In this document: one piece after another, positions 51,750 to 60,789 of the stretch | Layout: every line of letters starts with the position of its first letter | Numbering within the stretch: position 1 is the first letter of the stretch | From: Streptomyces sp. DT2A-34 | Lineage (GTDB): Bacteria > Actinomycetota > Actinomycetes > Streptomycetales > Streptomycetaceae | Assembly: GCF_030499515.1 (NCBI RefSeq) | Contig: NZ_JASTWJ010000001.1 | Span: forward strand, 8,164,001-8,228,000 | Reading direction: 5' to 3' | DNA: 64,000 bases | Notes under the pieces: model-generated | What the model was told of the DNA's origin: nothing | Seen by the model: the letters and a program-made list of their open reading frames with translations, nothing else | Databases searched by the model: none | Translations under genes and position numbers: made by a program

Positions 51750-52436
51750 ATGCCCACGCTGATCCTGGTCCGGCACGGACGCTCCACCGCCAACACCGAG
51801 GGGGTGCTCGCCGGGTGGACGCCCGGCGTCGCCCTCGACGAGCGCGGGGCCGCGCAGGCCGCCGCGCTGCCCGAACGGCTCGCCCAGCTGCCGATCTCCG
51901 AGGTCGTCACGAGCCCGCTGCAGCGCTGCCAGGAGACGATCCGGCCGCTGCTCGACGCCCGGCCCGAGCTCACCGCCCACACCGACGAGCGGATCGGGGA
52001 GTGCCACTACGGCGACTGGTCCGGCCGCAAGCTTGCCGAGCTGGCGGACGAGCCGCTGATGGAGGTCGTCCAGGCGCATCCCTCGGCGGCGGCGTTCCCC
52101 GGCGGTGAGTCGATGCGGGCGATGCAGACCCGGGCCGCCGAGGCCGTACGGGAGTGGAACGCGCGCGTGGAGCGCGATCACGGCGCCGACGCCGTGTATG
52201 TGATGTGTTCGCACGGCGACATCATCAAGTCCCTTGTCGCGGAGGCACTCGGTCTTCATCTCGACCTCTTCCAGAGGATTTCCGTTGAACCGTGTTCCAT
52301 CACCGCGATCCGCTACACACGCCTGAGGCCGTTCCTCGTACGCCTCGGGGACACCGGTGATTTCGCGTCCCTCGCCCCGCGCGAGGAACCGCCGGCCGAC
52401 GACGCGACGGTCGGGGGCGGCGCGGGCGCACCGTGA
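51750..52436 (+). CDS. Histidine phosphatase superfamily (phosphoglycerate mutase-like)
   Basis: The 228-residue product opens MPTLILVRHGRSTANTEGVL: the RHG catalytic His is His9. Glu in ERIGECHYGDWSG and the second His in YVMCSHGDIIKSL complete the site. The family name used in actinobacteria is MSMEG_4193-like phosphomutase; it is a neighbour of the mycothiol ligase gene in many species. It is a phosphatase of unknown substrate rather than a glycolytic mutase. It heads a rightward set with DUF3090, a kinase-fold protein and mshC, though a repeat-containing gap follows. Confidence 0.9.
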   Translation: MPTLILVRHGRSTANTEGVLAGWTPGVALDERGAAQAAALPERLAQLPISEVVTSPLQRCQETIRPLLDARPELTAHTDERIGECHYGDWSGRKLAELADEPLMEVVQAHPSAAAFPGGESMRAMQTRAAEAVREWNARVERDHGADAVYVMCSHGDIIKSLVAEALGLHLDLFQRISVEPCSITAIRYTRLRPFLVRLGDTGDFASLAPREEPPADDATVGGGAGAP

Positions 52437-52475
52437 TCGTCCGGCGCAGTAGGGTGAAGCGGTCGAAGTAGCGCT

Positions 52476-52540
52476 CGTACTCACGATTTCGCCGTACTCA
52501 CGATTTCGCCGTACTCACGATTCGCCGTACTCACGATTCC
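52476..52540. repeat. 16-17 bp tandem repeat upstream of DUF3090 gene
   Basis: CGTACTCACGATTTCGC occurs at 52476-52492 and 52493-52509, a 16-base version (CGTACTCACGATTCGC) at 52510-52525 and a 15-base version ending ATTCC at 52526-52540. The array ends 14 bases before the GTG start of the DUF3090 gene and so lies in its promoter or leader. Confidence 0.9.
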
Positions 52541-52554
52541 AATGGAGACAGGAC

Positions 52555-53145
52555 GTGTCCCGTCAGGTGTTCCTCTACGACCCCCCGGACCGTTTCGTGG
52601 CCGGTACGGTCGGGCTTCCCGGACGCCGTACGTTCTTCCTCCAGGCCACCGCAGGCTCCCGGGTGACCAGCGTGGCCCTGGAGAAGACCCAGGTCGCCGC
52701 CCTCGCCGAGCGCATGGACGAGCTGCTCGACGAGGTCGTACGGCGTAGTGGCGGCAGCGCCGCCGTCCCCGCCGTGGCGCCCACCGAGATCTCCGACACC
52801 GCCCCGCTGGAGTCCCCCGTCGAGGAGGAGTTCCGCGTCGGCACCATGGCCCTGGCCTGGGACGGCGAGGAGCAGCGCATGATCGTCGAGGCGCAGGCCC
52901 TCGTGGAGCTCGACGCCGACACCGAGGAGGACCTCGCCGAGGCCGAGGAGCGGCTGCTCCAGGACGAGGAGAACGGACCCCCGATGCTGCGGGTCCGGCT
53001 CACCGGCGCGCAGGCCAGGGCCTTCGCCAAGCGCGCCCTGGACGTCGTCAACGCCGGGCGGCCGCCGTGCCCGCTGTGCAGCCTCCCGCTCGACCCGGAA
53101 GGACACGTATGTCCGCGCCAGAACGGATACCGCCGCGGAGCGTGA
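52555..53145 (+). CDS. DUF3090-family protein
   Basis: The GTG at 52555 follows GGAGACAGG. The 196-residue protein begins with a beta-rich part (RQVFLYDPPDRFVAGTVGLP), has an acidic middle (ALVELDADTEEDLAEAEERL) and ends with a zinc-ribbon-like CPLCSLPLDPEGHVCPRQNG. DUF3090 is an actinobacterial family whose gene is nearly always next to the kinase-fold gene and often to mshC. The function is unknown. It overlaps the following gene by 37 bp. Confidence 0.9.
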   Translation: MSRQVFLYDPPDRFVAGTVGLPGRRTFFLQATAGSRVTSVALEKTQVAALAERMDELLDEVVRRSGGSAAVPAVAPTEISDTAPLESPVEEEFRVGTMALAWDGEEQRMIVEAQALVELDADTEEDLAEAEERLLQDEENGPPMLRVRLTGAQARAFAKRALDVVNAGRPPCPLCSLPLDPEGHVCPRQNGYRRGA

Positions 53146-53927
53146 CCCCGGTGGACCTGCTCGTCGAGGGCGAGCTGACCGTGCGCGGGCGCATCCGCGA
53201 GGCGTCCAACGCGGCGCTGTTCTGCACGGTCGCGTACGAGGGGCAGGAGGCGTCCTGCGTCTACAAGCCGATCGCCGGTGAGCGGCCGCTGTGGGACTTT
53301 CCCGACGGGACGCTCGCGCAGCGCGAGGTCGCCGCGTACGAGGTCTCCGAGGCGACCGGCTGGGGGCTCGTACCGCCCACGGTGCTGCGGGACGGGCCGT
53401 ACGGCGAGGGCATGGTCCAGCTGTGGATCGACGTGACGCCCGAGGCCGAGCTGCTCGCCCTGGTCGACGGCGAGGAGCCCGAGCCCGGCTGGAAGGCGAT
53501 CGGCTTCGCCGAGGTCGGCGAGGGCAGGACCGCGCTGCTGGTGCACGCCGACGACGAGCGGCTGCGGCGGCTCGCCGTCCTGGACGCCGTGATCAACAAC
53601 GCCGACCGCAAGGGCGGGCACCTGCTGCCCACCGAGGGCGGCCATCTGTACGGCATCGACCACGGGGTCACCTTCAACGTCGAGAACAAGCTGCGGACGC
53701 TGCTGTGGGGCTGGGCCGGGGAGCCGCTGACGGCGGAGGCGGTCGAGGCGCTCGGCGCCCTGCGGACCGGGCTGCAGGAGGGCGGTGAGCTGGCCGTACG
53801 CCTGACCGGGCTGATCACCGCCGCCGAGGTGGAGGCCACACGCGCGCGTGTCGAGGCGCTGGTGACGTCCGGGAAGCATCCGGAACCGAGCGGGGAGTGG
53901 CCGGCGATTCCCTGGCCGCCCGTCTAG
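53109..53927 (+). CDS. SCO1664-family protein with PI3/4-kinase-like fold
   Basis: The ATG at 53109 with GGAAGGACA upstream lies inside the end of the DUF3090 gene and gives 272 residues. Kinase-like features are YKPIAGERPLWDFPDG (nucleotide-binding Lys), LAVLDAVINNADRKGGHLLP (catalytic Asp/Asn) and LYGIDHGVTFNVENKLRTLL (metal-binding Asp). These resemble the HipA/phosphatidylinositol 3-/4-kinase fold. Substrate, protein or small molecule, is not known. Coupling to DUF3090 suggests one complex or pathway, and mshC lies 110 bp downstream. Confidence 0.87.
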   Translation: MSAPERIPPRSVTPVDLLVEGELTVRGRIREASNAALFCTVAYEGQEASCVYKPIAGERPLWDFPDGTLAQREVAAYEVSEATGWGLVPPTVLRDGPYGEGMVQLWIDVTPEAELLALVDGEEPEPGWKAIGFAEVGEGRTALLVHADDERLRRLAVLDAVINNADRKGGHLLPTEGGHLYGIDHGVTFNVENKLRTLLWGWAGEPLTAEAVEALGALRTGLQEGGELAVRLTGLITAAEVEATRARVEALVTSGKHPEPSGEWPAIPWPPV

Positions 53928-54037
53928 CCCGGCCCCGGTCCGGCAGCACAATGGCCGGTATCCCGCAAGAAGGCCTCACCGGCCATCCGGCCCGGTCCGG
54001 TTCGTATCCGGAACATCCGTCCGGTTAGGCTCATGAC

Positions 54038-55267
54038 ATGTATGCCTGGCCCGCTTCTGAGGTCCCCGCCCTGCCTGGTCAGGGCCGCGACCTGAGGATC
54101 CACGACACCGCGACCGGCGGTCCGGTCACCCTCGACCCCGGTCCCGTCGCCCGTATCTACGTCTGCGGCATCACCCCGTACGACGCGACCCACATCGGTC
54201 ACGCGGCGACCTACAACGCGTTCGACCTCGTGCAGCGCGTGTGGCTCGACACCAAGCGGCAGGTTCACTACGTCCAGAACGTCACCGACGTCGACGATCC
54301 GCTGCTGGAGCGGGCCGAGCGCGACAACATCGACTGGGTCGCCCTCGCCGAGAAGGAGACCGCCCTCTTCCGCGAGGACATGACCGCCCTGCGCATGCTG
54401 CCCCCGCGGCACTACATCGGCGCGGTCGAGGCGATACCCGGCATCGTGCCGCTCGTGGAGCGCCTGCGGGACGCCGGCGCCGCGTACGAACTCGAAGGGG
54501 ACATCTACTTCTCCGTCGAGTCCGACCCCGACTTCGGCAAGGTGTCGGGCCTCGACGCCGCCGCGATGCGACTGCTGTCCGCCGAGCGTGGCGGCGACCC
54601 GGACCGTCCGGGCAAGAAGAACCCGCTCGACCCGATGTTGTGGATGGCCGCCCGCGAGGGCGAGCCCAGCTGGGACGGCGGTTCGCTCGGGCGCGGACGG
54701 CCCGGCTGGCACATCGAGTGCGTCGCCATCGCCCTCGACCACCTCGGCATGGGCTTCGACGTCCAGGGCGGCGGCTCCGACCTGGCCTTCCCGCACCACG
54801 AGATGGGTGCCTCGCACGCCCAGGTGCTGACCGGCGAGTTCCCCATGGCCAAGGCGTACGTCCACGCCGGCATGGTCGCCCTGCACGGCGAGAAGATGTC
54901 CAAGTCCAAGGGGAACCTGGTCTTCGTGTCGCAGCTGCGGCGCGACGGCGTCGACCCCGCCGCCATCCGGCTCGCCCTCCTGGCCCACCACTACCGGGCC
55001 GACTGGGAGTGGACCGACCAGGTGCTTCAGGACGCCGTCGCCCGTCTCGACCGTTGGCGGGCCGCGGTCTCCCGGCCCGACGGGCCGCCCGCCGAGGCGC
55101 TCGTCGAGGAGACCCGCGAGGCCCTCGCGAACGACCTGGACGCCCCGGCCGCGCTCGCCGCGGTCGACCGCTGGGCCGCGACGCAGGAGGAGCGCGGCGG
55201 TACGGACACGGGCGCCCCCGGTGTCGTATCGCGGGCCGTCGACGCGCTGCTGGGCGTGGCTCTGTAA
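54038..55267 (+). CDS. mshC: Mycothiol ligase MshC
   Basis: The 409-residue protein is a cysteinyl-tRNA synthetase paralogue with the class I signatures [12 protein letters not shown] (HIGH) and [14 protein letters not shown] (KMSKS), zinc-binding Cys in [12 protein letters not shown] and the MshC block [20 protein letters not shown]. It joins L-cysteine to glucosaminyl-inositol using ATP, the committed step of mycothiol synthesis, the main low-molecular-weight thiol of actinobacteria. The anticodon-binding region of true CysRS is missing, as expected. It is followed by a strong terminator. Confidence 0.97.
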   Translation: MYAWPASEVPALPGQGRDLRIHDTATGGPVTLDPGPVARIYVCGITPYDATHIGHAATYNAFDLVQRVWLDTKRQVHYVQNVTDVDDPLLERAERDNIDWVALAEKETALFREDMTALRMLPPRHYIGAVEAIPGIVPLVERLRDAGAAYELEGDIYFSVESDPDFGKVSGLDAAAMRLLSAERGGDPDRPGKKNPLDPMLWMAAREGEPSWDGGSLGRGRPGWHIECVAIALDHLGMGFDVQGGGSDLAFPHHEMGASHAQVLTGEFPMAKAYVHAGMVALHGEKMSKSKGNLVFVSQLRRDGVDPAAIRLALLAHHYRADWEWTDQVLQDAVARLDRWRAAVSRPDGPPAEALVEETREALANDLDAPAALAAVDRWAATQEERGGTDTGAPGVVSRAVDALLGVAL

Positions 55268-55297
55268 CCACGGCCACCACGGCGGACAGACACGAGA

Positions 55298-55329
55298 GGG
55301 GCGCTTCCTCCCGCCGGAGGAAGCGCCCC
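55298..55329 (+). terminator. Terminator hairpin after mshC
   Basis: GGGGCGCTTCCTCC (55298-55311) pairs perfectly with 55316-55329 around a CGCC loop, between mshC and the convergent Gln-rich gene. Confidence 0.88.
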
Positions 55330-55356
55330 GAGTGCGTCGCGGTGTGCGTCAGCCCG

Positions 55357-55896
55357 TCAGATCCGCTGGATGCGGACGCTGCGCAGCACGCTCGGCGACT
55401 GGGTGTCCCAGATGCCGATCACCTGGTGGCCGAACGCGAAGGCCTGCTGGATCTGCTGGTGCACCTGCGGGTTCGGGTTGTTGAGAACCCGGAACTGGTT
55501 GGTGATGCGCAGGAAGATCTGGTGCGGCTGCCCCTGGAGCGGGTGAACGATGTCGATGAAGCCGTTCGCCACACCGGAGGCGAGGGCCTGCGCCTGCACC
55601 TCCTGGACGACCTGCTGCACCGCCGCCAGCGCGACCTGCTGGAGCTGCTGCTGCATCTGCTGCTCGGCCTGCTGATCCTGCTGGCCCTGCTGCTGCCCGC
55701 CGAGAGGCTGGCCCAGCTGCTGCAACAGCTGCTGGAACGGCTGCTGCTGACCGAGCTGCTGGAGCTGCTCCAGGGAGCCGCTCATGCCGTACGGCTGCTG
55801 CTGGCCGTAGTTCTGCTGTTGCTGGTACGGCGACGTGCTGGGGAACTGCTGGCCCTGCTGTTGTCCCATGTGACTCATCTGCGGGGTGGTGCTCAT
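55357..55896 (-). CDS. Gln-rich protein with a C-terminal domain shared with the adjacent peptidase
   Basis: The ATG at 55896 (MSTTPQMSHMGQQQGQQF) gives 179 residues. About the first 90 are Gln/Gly-rich (LQQLGQQQPFQQLLQQLGQP) and probably disordered; the remainder is folded, with VALAAVQQVVQEVQAQALAS and a C-terminal domain FRVLNNPNPQVHQQIQQAFA followed by FGHQVIGIW. That domain matches the sequence at the end of the disrupted S8 peptidase directly upstream. Function unknown; low-complexity Gln tracts are unusual for Streptomyces. Confidence 0.75.
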   Translation of the reverse strand: MSTTPQMSHMGQQQGQQFPSTSPYQQQQNYGQQQPYGMSGSLEQLQQLGQQQPFQQLLQQLGQPLGGQQQGQQDQQAEQQMQQQLQQVALAAVQQVVQEVQAQALASGVANGFIDIVHPLQGQPHQIFLRITNQFRVLNNPNPQVHQQIQQAFAFGHQVIGIWDTQSPSVLRSVRIQRI

Positions 55897-55931
55897 ACGG
55901 GTGTCACCTTCCCTTGATGTGATGGGCTGCG

Positions 55932-57566
55932 TCAGCCGGTGATGACCAGGCCGACGATCTCGTCGTCCGAGAACCACACTCGGACATCGGGCCGTCCTCC
56001 CGCGAAGGCGGTGTGGACCGCCTGGCGGATCTCCGGGGACGGATGATTGAGGTTGCGCCACCGAGCCGACCGCATGCGGCACCAGATGGGTCACCGCCGC
56101 CTTGATGTCGGGCCGGTTGCCGATCCGCTGGGAGGCGGGCCGGCCCGGCGCGTCCTGCTGCGGGGAGCCGGTGGCCCGCAGGACGGCGCGGGCACGGTCC
56201 GGGGACATCGGCTCCTGGCCCGCCGTCTTGAGCATGCCCTGCAGCGCGGCCAGTGCGCCGACCACGATCGGGGAGGCGGACGACGTCCCCGAGAACGTGT
56301 GGGTGTACCAGGCGATCTCCTCGGGACCGCCCTGCAGATCGCCGGGCTTGTCCCAGAAGCCGCCGGTCGTCGTCACCTCGCGCCCCCAGCCCTGGGCGTC
56401 CAGCCGGGCGCCGTAGTTGGAGAACGCGAGCCGTGAGCGGTCCGGGCCGTGGTCGCGGCCGTGGGTGCCGGGCGGCGGGGCGCCCGCGCGCCGACCAGGA
56501 CGGCGCCGGAGGACGGGTTGAACGGGTTGCGCCAGGACTCCGGGAAGCCGTCCGGGCGGCGCTCGTAGACCGCGTCGTCGAGCGACTCGGCGCCGTTTCC
56601 CGCGGCCGCCACCACGAGGACACCCTTGGCGGTGGCGTAGCGGACGGCGGCGAGGTCGTCCGGCCACCACTCCAGCGGGATGTAGCCGCGCTGGTCGTCG
56701 CTGTCGGCGTACTCGAACCGGGGACCCGGGCGGTGCAGTTCGATCAGCAGGAGGTCGCCAGGGCTCAGCCGGTCGGCCGCCGCGTGGATCGCGGCCGCCG
56801 TGCCGATGCCCTGGAAGGACGCGGCCGCGGTCACCGTGTCGGGCACGATGCCGGTGACGCCGTATTCGCCCCGGTCGCCGCCGATCACCCCGATCACGGC
56901 GGTGCCGTGGTTGCGCCAGGCCAGGTCGGCCAGCGGCGTGCCGACGACGACGCCGGCCAGCTTGGCCGCCAGGTCCTCGTGCCCCAGCTGCCAGGAGCCC
57001 TCCACGTCGATCACGGTCACGCCCTGACCGGTGCCGCCGGGCCGCTGTCAGGCCCAGTGCGCGTCGACGCCCTCGGGCGCGGGCCGCAGATAGCCCTGCC
57101 GGCCGCTGTAGTCGGGCGTGACCGGCGCGCCCTCCTTCAGACGTCCGCTGTCCTCCCCGACCTGCCCGAGGGAGGCCGGCACCGCGCCCGGCTTCACATA
57201 CGCCGAGTCGATCCCCGGCAGCGCGGCGATACGCGCCCGCAGCTCCTCGGCGCGGCTCTCCCCGCCGCGCACCCGGTAGAACAGCGCCAGGTCGGGCACG
57301 TCCTCGGTGCCGGCGGCCTGCTGAAGTCGCTCCTCGTTGCCGAACAGCGGCTCCAGCGCGAGTTGTTCGTCACTGAGGAACATGTCGAGAGCCGATGTGT
57401 CGGCGCCCGCCACCGACCGCACGCCCTCGGCCCTGGCGCGCAGCCCGGCCTTCGGGCGGGCGACGACGATCACTTCCCGCTCGGCTCCTCGGTAAGTGAA
57501 TCCCGCTCCGTCGGGCCCCGGCCCGGAGGCTCCCGGGCCCTGCGCCGGCTGTGCCTGGTCGGTCAT
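55932..57566 (-). pseudogene. S8 subtilisin-like peptidase with a stop and two frameshifts
   Basis: The gene starts at the ATG at 57566 (MTDQAQPAQ, GGGAG upstream). Its first frame stops at TGA 57048-57050 (…AHWA*QRPGGTGQG), where TGG (Trp) would be expected, and continues in the same frame through the catalytic Asp (TVIDVEGSW) and His (NHGTAVIGVIGG). Near 56485 two extra bases in a GC repeat shift the frame; the new frame carries the catalytic Ser (SGTSSASPIVVGALAAL). Near 56060 one more base shifts it back, giving WRNLNHPSPEIRQAVHTAFA and a stop at 55932. All triad residues survive, so decay is recent or the stop and indels are sequence errors. No signal peptide is seen. Confidence 0.78.
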
Positions 57567-57877
57567 CGTCTGCCGCTCCCTTCGGTTCCTGCGGATCCCA
57601 AGTGCGGGTGGTGCGGCGCGCCTTCGGGGGACAACCAAGCACTCCCGGCCCGGTCCGTCCAGACCGCTTTCGCCAACTCGGTTTGAAGACAAGTTGAATT
57701 GGGCAACGTGAGCAATCCGTCCGAAAGAGATGTCACGCCACAATCGGGCCAGATGCTGTCCGGACGCTGTCGAGAGGCTGTCCCATGCTGCGGAGGCGGT
57801 CGGTGTGTGGTGGGGTGGAAGAGTCAGTTGACCGTTGGACCAGCTGTTGGCCGGTCCTGTCCGCGGAAGGACGCACC

Positions 57878-58861
57878 GTGGCCCCCGAACACCGCTCCTT
57901 CGCACCTCGTCCCACCCGCCGCGCACTCCTCGCGGCCGGCGCCGCCACCGCCGGCGCCGCACTCGTCGGATCCGCCGGCACCCCCGCCGCGGCGGCCGGA
58001 ACAGCCGAGAAGAACCGGCCCTCCGTGATCCACCTCCCGAACGGCTTCCGCCCGGAGGGCATCACCATCGGCGGCGGACCGTACGCCTACCTCGGCTCGC
58101 TCGGCGACGGCTCGATCTACCGCGCCGACCTGCGCACCGGCGAGGGCGGCATCCTCTCCGCCGGCCCGGGCACGCCCTCGGTCGGCCTCAAACTCGACGA
58201 CCGGGGACGCCTGTTCGTCGCCGGACGCGGCCAGGGCGCCCGCGTCGTGGACGCCCGCACCGGCCAGATCCTCGCCTCGTACGTCCTCACCACGGCGACC
58301 CCGACCTTCGCCAACGACGTGTTCCTGACCCCGCGCACGGCCTGGTTCACCGACTCCTACCAGCCCGCGCTGTACGCCCTGCCGCTCGGCCGGCGCGGCG
58401 AACTGCCGGACGCGGACGACCTCGTGACGATCACCCTGAGCGGCGACTGGAGCCAGGTCCCCGGCGAGGTCGTCAACGCCAACGGCATCACCCGCACCCC
58501 CGACGGCTCGGCCCTCCTCGTCGTGCAGTCCGGGGTCGGCGGCCTGCACCGCGTGAACCCGCGCACCGGCGTCACCGAGCTCGTCGACCTCGGCGACGCG
58601 GCCCCGCTCACCAACGGCGACGGCCTGCTGCTGATCGGGCGGACGCTGTACGTCGTACAGAACCGGCAGAACGCGATCGACGTGTTCAAGCTGGCCGCCG
58701 ACGGCCGCAGCGGCGTCTTCCAGCGCCGCCTCACCGACCCGCTCTTCGACGTGCCGACCACGGTCGCCGCCCACCAGGGCCGCCTCTACCTGCCCAACGC
58801 GCGCTTCACGACCACCCCGACGCCGGAGACGACGTACGACGTGATCTCCGTGCCGGCGTGA
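57878..58861 (+). CDS. Tat-exported beta-propeller (SMP-30/NHL-like) protein
   Basis: The GTG at 57878 follows GAAGGA and gives 327 residues. A twin-arginine signal (PTRRALLAAGAATAGAALVG, about residues 11-30) precedes repeated propeller-type blades (LPNGFRPEGITIGGGPYAYL, GLKLDDRGRLFVAGRGQGAR, NANGITRTPDGSALLVVQSG). Such folds include gluconolactonases and strictosidine-synthase-like hydrolases; the metal-binding residues needed to claim lactonase activity cannot be confirmed by eye. It is exported folded. Confidence 0.82.
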   Translation: MAPEHRSFAPRPTRRALLAAGAATAGAALVGSAGTPAAAAGTAEKNRPSVIHLPNGFRPEGITIGGGPYAYLGSLGDGSIYRADLRTGEGGILSAGPGTPSVGLKLDDRGRLFVAGRGQGARVVDARTGQILASYVLTTATPTFANDVFLTPRTAWFTDSYQPALYALPLGRRGELPDADDLVTITLSGDWSQVPGEVVNANGITRTPDGSALLVVQSGVGGLHRVNPRTGVTELVDLGDAAPLTNGDGLLLIGRTLYVVQNRQNAIDVFKLAADGRSGVFQRRLTDPLFDVPTTVAAHQGRLYLPNARFTTTPTPETTYDVISVPA

Positions 58862-58885
58862 CGAGACCCGTCCCCGCGGAACGGA

Positions 58886-58916
58886 AGAGGGCGGTGCGCC
58901 CGGCGCACCGCCCTCT
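58886..58916. terminator. Bidirectional terminator hairpin
   Basis: AGAGGGCGGTGCGCC (58886-58900) pairs perfectly with 58902-58916 around a single C. It lies between the propeller gene and the convergent PAC2 gene. Confidence 0.88.
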
Positions 58917-58919
58917 GCC

Positions 58920-59909
58920 TCACTCCTCCGATGACTCCGACGAACCCTCGTCGTCCGCGCCGCTCGGCTTCGGCGGCTTGGGCGGCTTCGTACGGCCGCT
59001 CGGATTGTCCCTCAGGAAGGGGCCGGCCTCCCCGCCGTCCGTGGCGTGCCCGCCCGCCGACGGGCCGCCGCCGTCCCGTCTGCGCAGATACCGCTCGAAC
59101 TCGCGGGCGATCGCCTCGCCCGACGCCTCCGGCAGCTCCGCGGTGTCCCGGGCCTCCTCCAGCGACTGCACATACTCGGCGACTTCACTGTCCTCGGCCG
59201 CCAGCTGGTCCACGCCGACCTGCCAGGCGCGCGCGTCCTCGGGCAGTTCGCCGAGCGGGATGCGCACGTCGATCAGGTCCTCCAGGCGGTTGAGGAGGGC
59301 CAGCGTCGCCTTCGGGTTGGGCGGCTGCGAGACGTAGTGCGGTACGGCGGCCCACAGCGACACCGCCGGTACGCCGGCGTGCGTGCAGGCCTCCTGGAGG
59401 ACGCCGACGATGCCCGTGGGGCCCTCGTACTTGGTCTCTTCCAGATCCATGCGGCGGGCCAGGTCCGGGTCGGACGTGGTGCCGCTGATCGGGACCGGAC
59501 GCGTGTGCGGGGTGTCGCCGAGCAGAGCGCCCAGGATGACGACCAGCTCCACGCCCAGCTCGTGCGCGAAGCCGAGCAGCTCGTTGCAGAACGAGCGCCA
59601 CCGCATGGACGGTTCGATGCCTCGGACGAGTACGAGATCACGTGGTTTGTCGCCGCCGACGCGGACCACCGACAACCTTGTCGTCGGCCAAGTGATCTTC
59701 CTCACCCCGGCGTCCATCCACACCGTGGGGCGGTTGACCTGGAAGTCGTAGTAGTCCTCGGCGTCCAGCGCCGCGAACACCTCGCCCTTCCACTCCCTGT
59801 CCAGATGCGCGACCGCGGTGGAGGCGGCGTCGCCGGCGTCGTTCCAGCCCTCGAACGCGGCCACCATGACCGGGTCGATCAGCTCGGGAACCCCCTCGAG
59901 CTCGATCAC
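58920..59909 (-). CDS. parJ: PAC2-family protein, probable ParJ orthologue
   Basis: The GTG at 59909 (VIELEGVPELIDPVMVAAFE) with GGAAGGAGG upstream gives 329 residues of the actinobacterial PAC2 family, related to proteasome assembly chaperones. Characteristic parts are AFEGWNDAGDAASTAVAHLD, GIEPSMRWRSFCNELLGFAH and VSLWAAVPHYVSQPPNPKAT, followed by a charged disordered tail. From memory, the S. coelicolor protein SCO1662 near mshC is ParJ, which binds ParA and affects chromosome segregation during sporulation; position and family both fit. The gene name therefore rests on synteny. Confidence 0.82.
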   Translation of the reverse strand: MIELEGVPELIDPVMVAAFEGWNDAGDAASTAVAHLDREWKGEVFAALDAEDYYDFQVNRPTVWMDAGVRKITWPTTRLSVVRVGGDKPRDLVLVRGIEPSMRWRSFCNELLGFAHELGVELVVILGALLGDTPHTRPVPISGTTSDPDLARRMDLEETKYEGPTGIVGVLQEACTHAGVPAVSLWAAVPHYVSQPPNPKATLALLNRLEDLIDVRIPLGELPEDARAWQVGVDQLAAEDSEVAEYVQSLEEARDTAELPEASGEAIAREFERYLRRRDGGGPSAGGHATDGGEAGPFLRDNPSGRTKPPKPPKPSGADDEGSSESSEE

Positions 59910-60084
59910 CCAGCGCCTCCTTCCGACGTGCCCTCGCTTGACCACACAACCTTACGGCGTGCGGCGGGGGCGCCCGCAGCCCCCTTGCACGGGGGAGTGA
60001 ACGGATCACTGCCCCGTTCGCCACCGGGGAACACCCCACGGCCGTACGAGCTGTGTCCCGGCCTCGCCGCAGCGGACCGCCAGG

Positions 60085-60756
60085 TCACAGCGTCGACCGC
60101 AGCCACTGCTCCACACTCGCGATGTGCACCGTCGCCCACGACCGCGCCGCCTCCGCGTCCCGGTCCCGCAGCGCCTCCAGGATCGCCCGGTGCTCGTGCA
60201 GGGTCCGGCTCACCGCGTCCTCCTGGGTCAGCCCCCGCCAGATACGCGCCCGTGTCGTCGGCCCCGACAGGCCGTCGAGGAGCGAGCACAGCACCGAGTT
60301 CCCCGAGCTGTGCACGATGCCCCGGTGGAACTCCAGGTCGCAGGCGACGAGCTCCTCCACCGACGGGGCGTCGCCGAGCTTGTCCAACTGCTTGGCCAGC
60401 GCGTCCAGTTGCTGTTCGCTGATCCGCGACGCCGCCATCGCCGTGGCGGCCGGCTCCAGGATGCGGCGCACGGCGAGGAACTCCAGCACCGTGTCGTCGC
60501 GGTGGAAGTCGACGACGAAGCTCAGTGCCTCCAGCAGCAGCTGCGGGTCCAGGCTCGTGACATAGGTGCCGTCGCCCTGCCGTACGTCCAGGATCCGGAT
60601 CAGTGACAGGGCGCGCACGGCCTCGCGCAGGGAGTTGCGGGACAGCCCGAGGTCGGCGGCCAGCTCGCTCTCCTTGGGGAGCCGGTCGCCGGGGCGCAGG
60701 GCGCCGGAGACGATCATGCCCTTGATCTTCTCGATCGCCTCGTCGGTGACTGCCAT
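60085..60756 (-). CDS. FadR-subfamily GntR regulator
   Basis: The 223-residue protein has a GntR winged helix (LPKESELAADLGLSRNSLRE, about residues 26-45) and a FadR-type C-terminal domain with metal-ligand candidates (LEFHRGIVHSSGN and LHEHRAILEAL). The start follows AGGAGGG. A 15-bp palindrome related to the boxes in front of gntK lies 34-48 bp upstream. The likely targets are its own gene and perhaps the amidohydrolase just upstream; the effector is unknown. Confidence 0.9.
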   Translation of the reverse strand: MAVTDEAIEKIKGMIVSGALRPGDRLPKESELAADLGLSRNSLREAVRALSLIRILDVRQGDGTYVTSLDPQLLLEALSFVVDFHRDDTVLEFLAVRRILEPAATAMAASRISEQQLDALAKQLDKLGDAPSVEELVACDLEFHRGIVHSSGNSVLCSLLDGLSGPTTRARIWRGLTQEDAVSRTLHEHRAILEALRDRDAEAARSWATVHIASVEQWLRSTL

Positions 60757-60789
60757 GGCGGCCCTCCTGGTCGTTCAGGATGCCGTGCA

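Noticed and set aside
52476..52540. Short tandem repeats as a plasmid iteron or origin
   Set aside because: There is no replication initiator gene, AT-rich unwinding region or partition locus nearby; the array sits in an ordinary chromosomal gene block.
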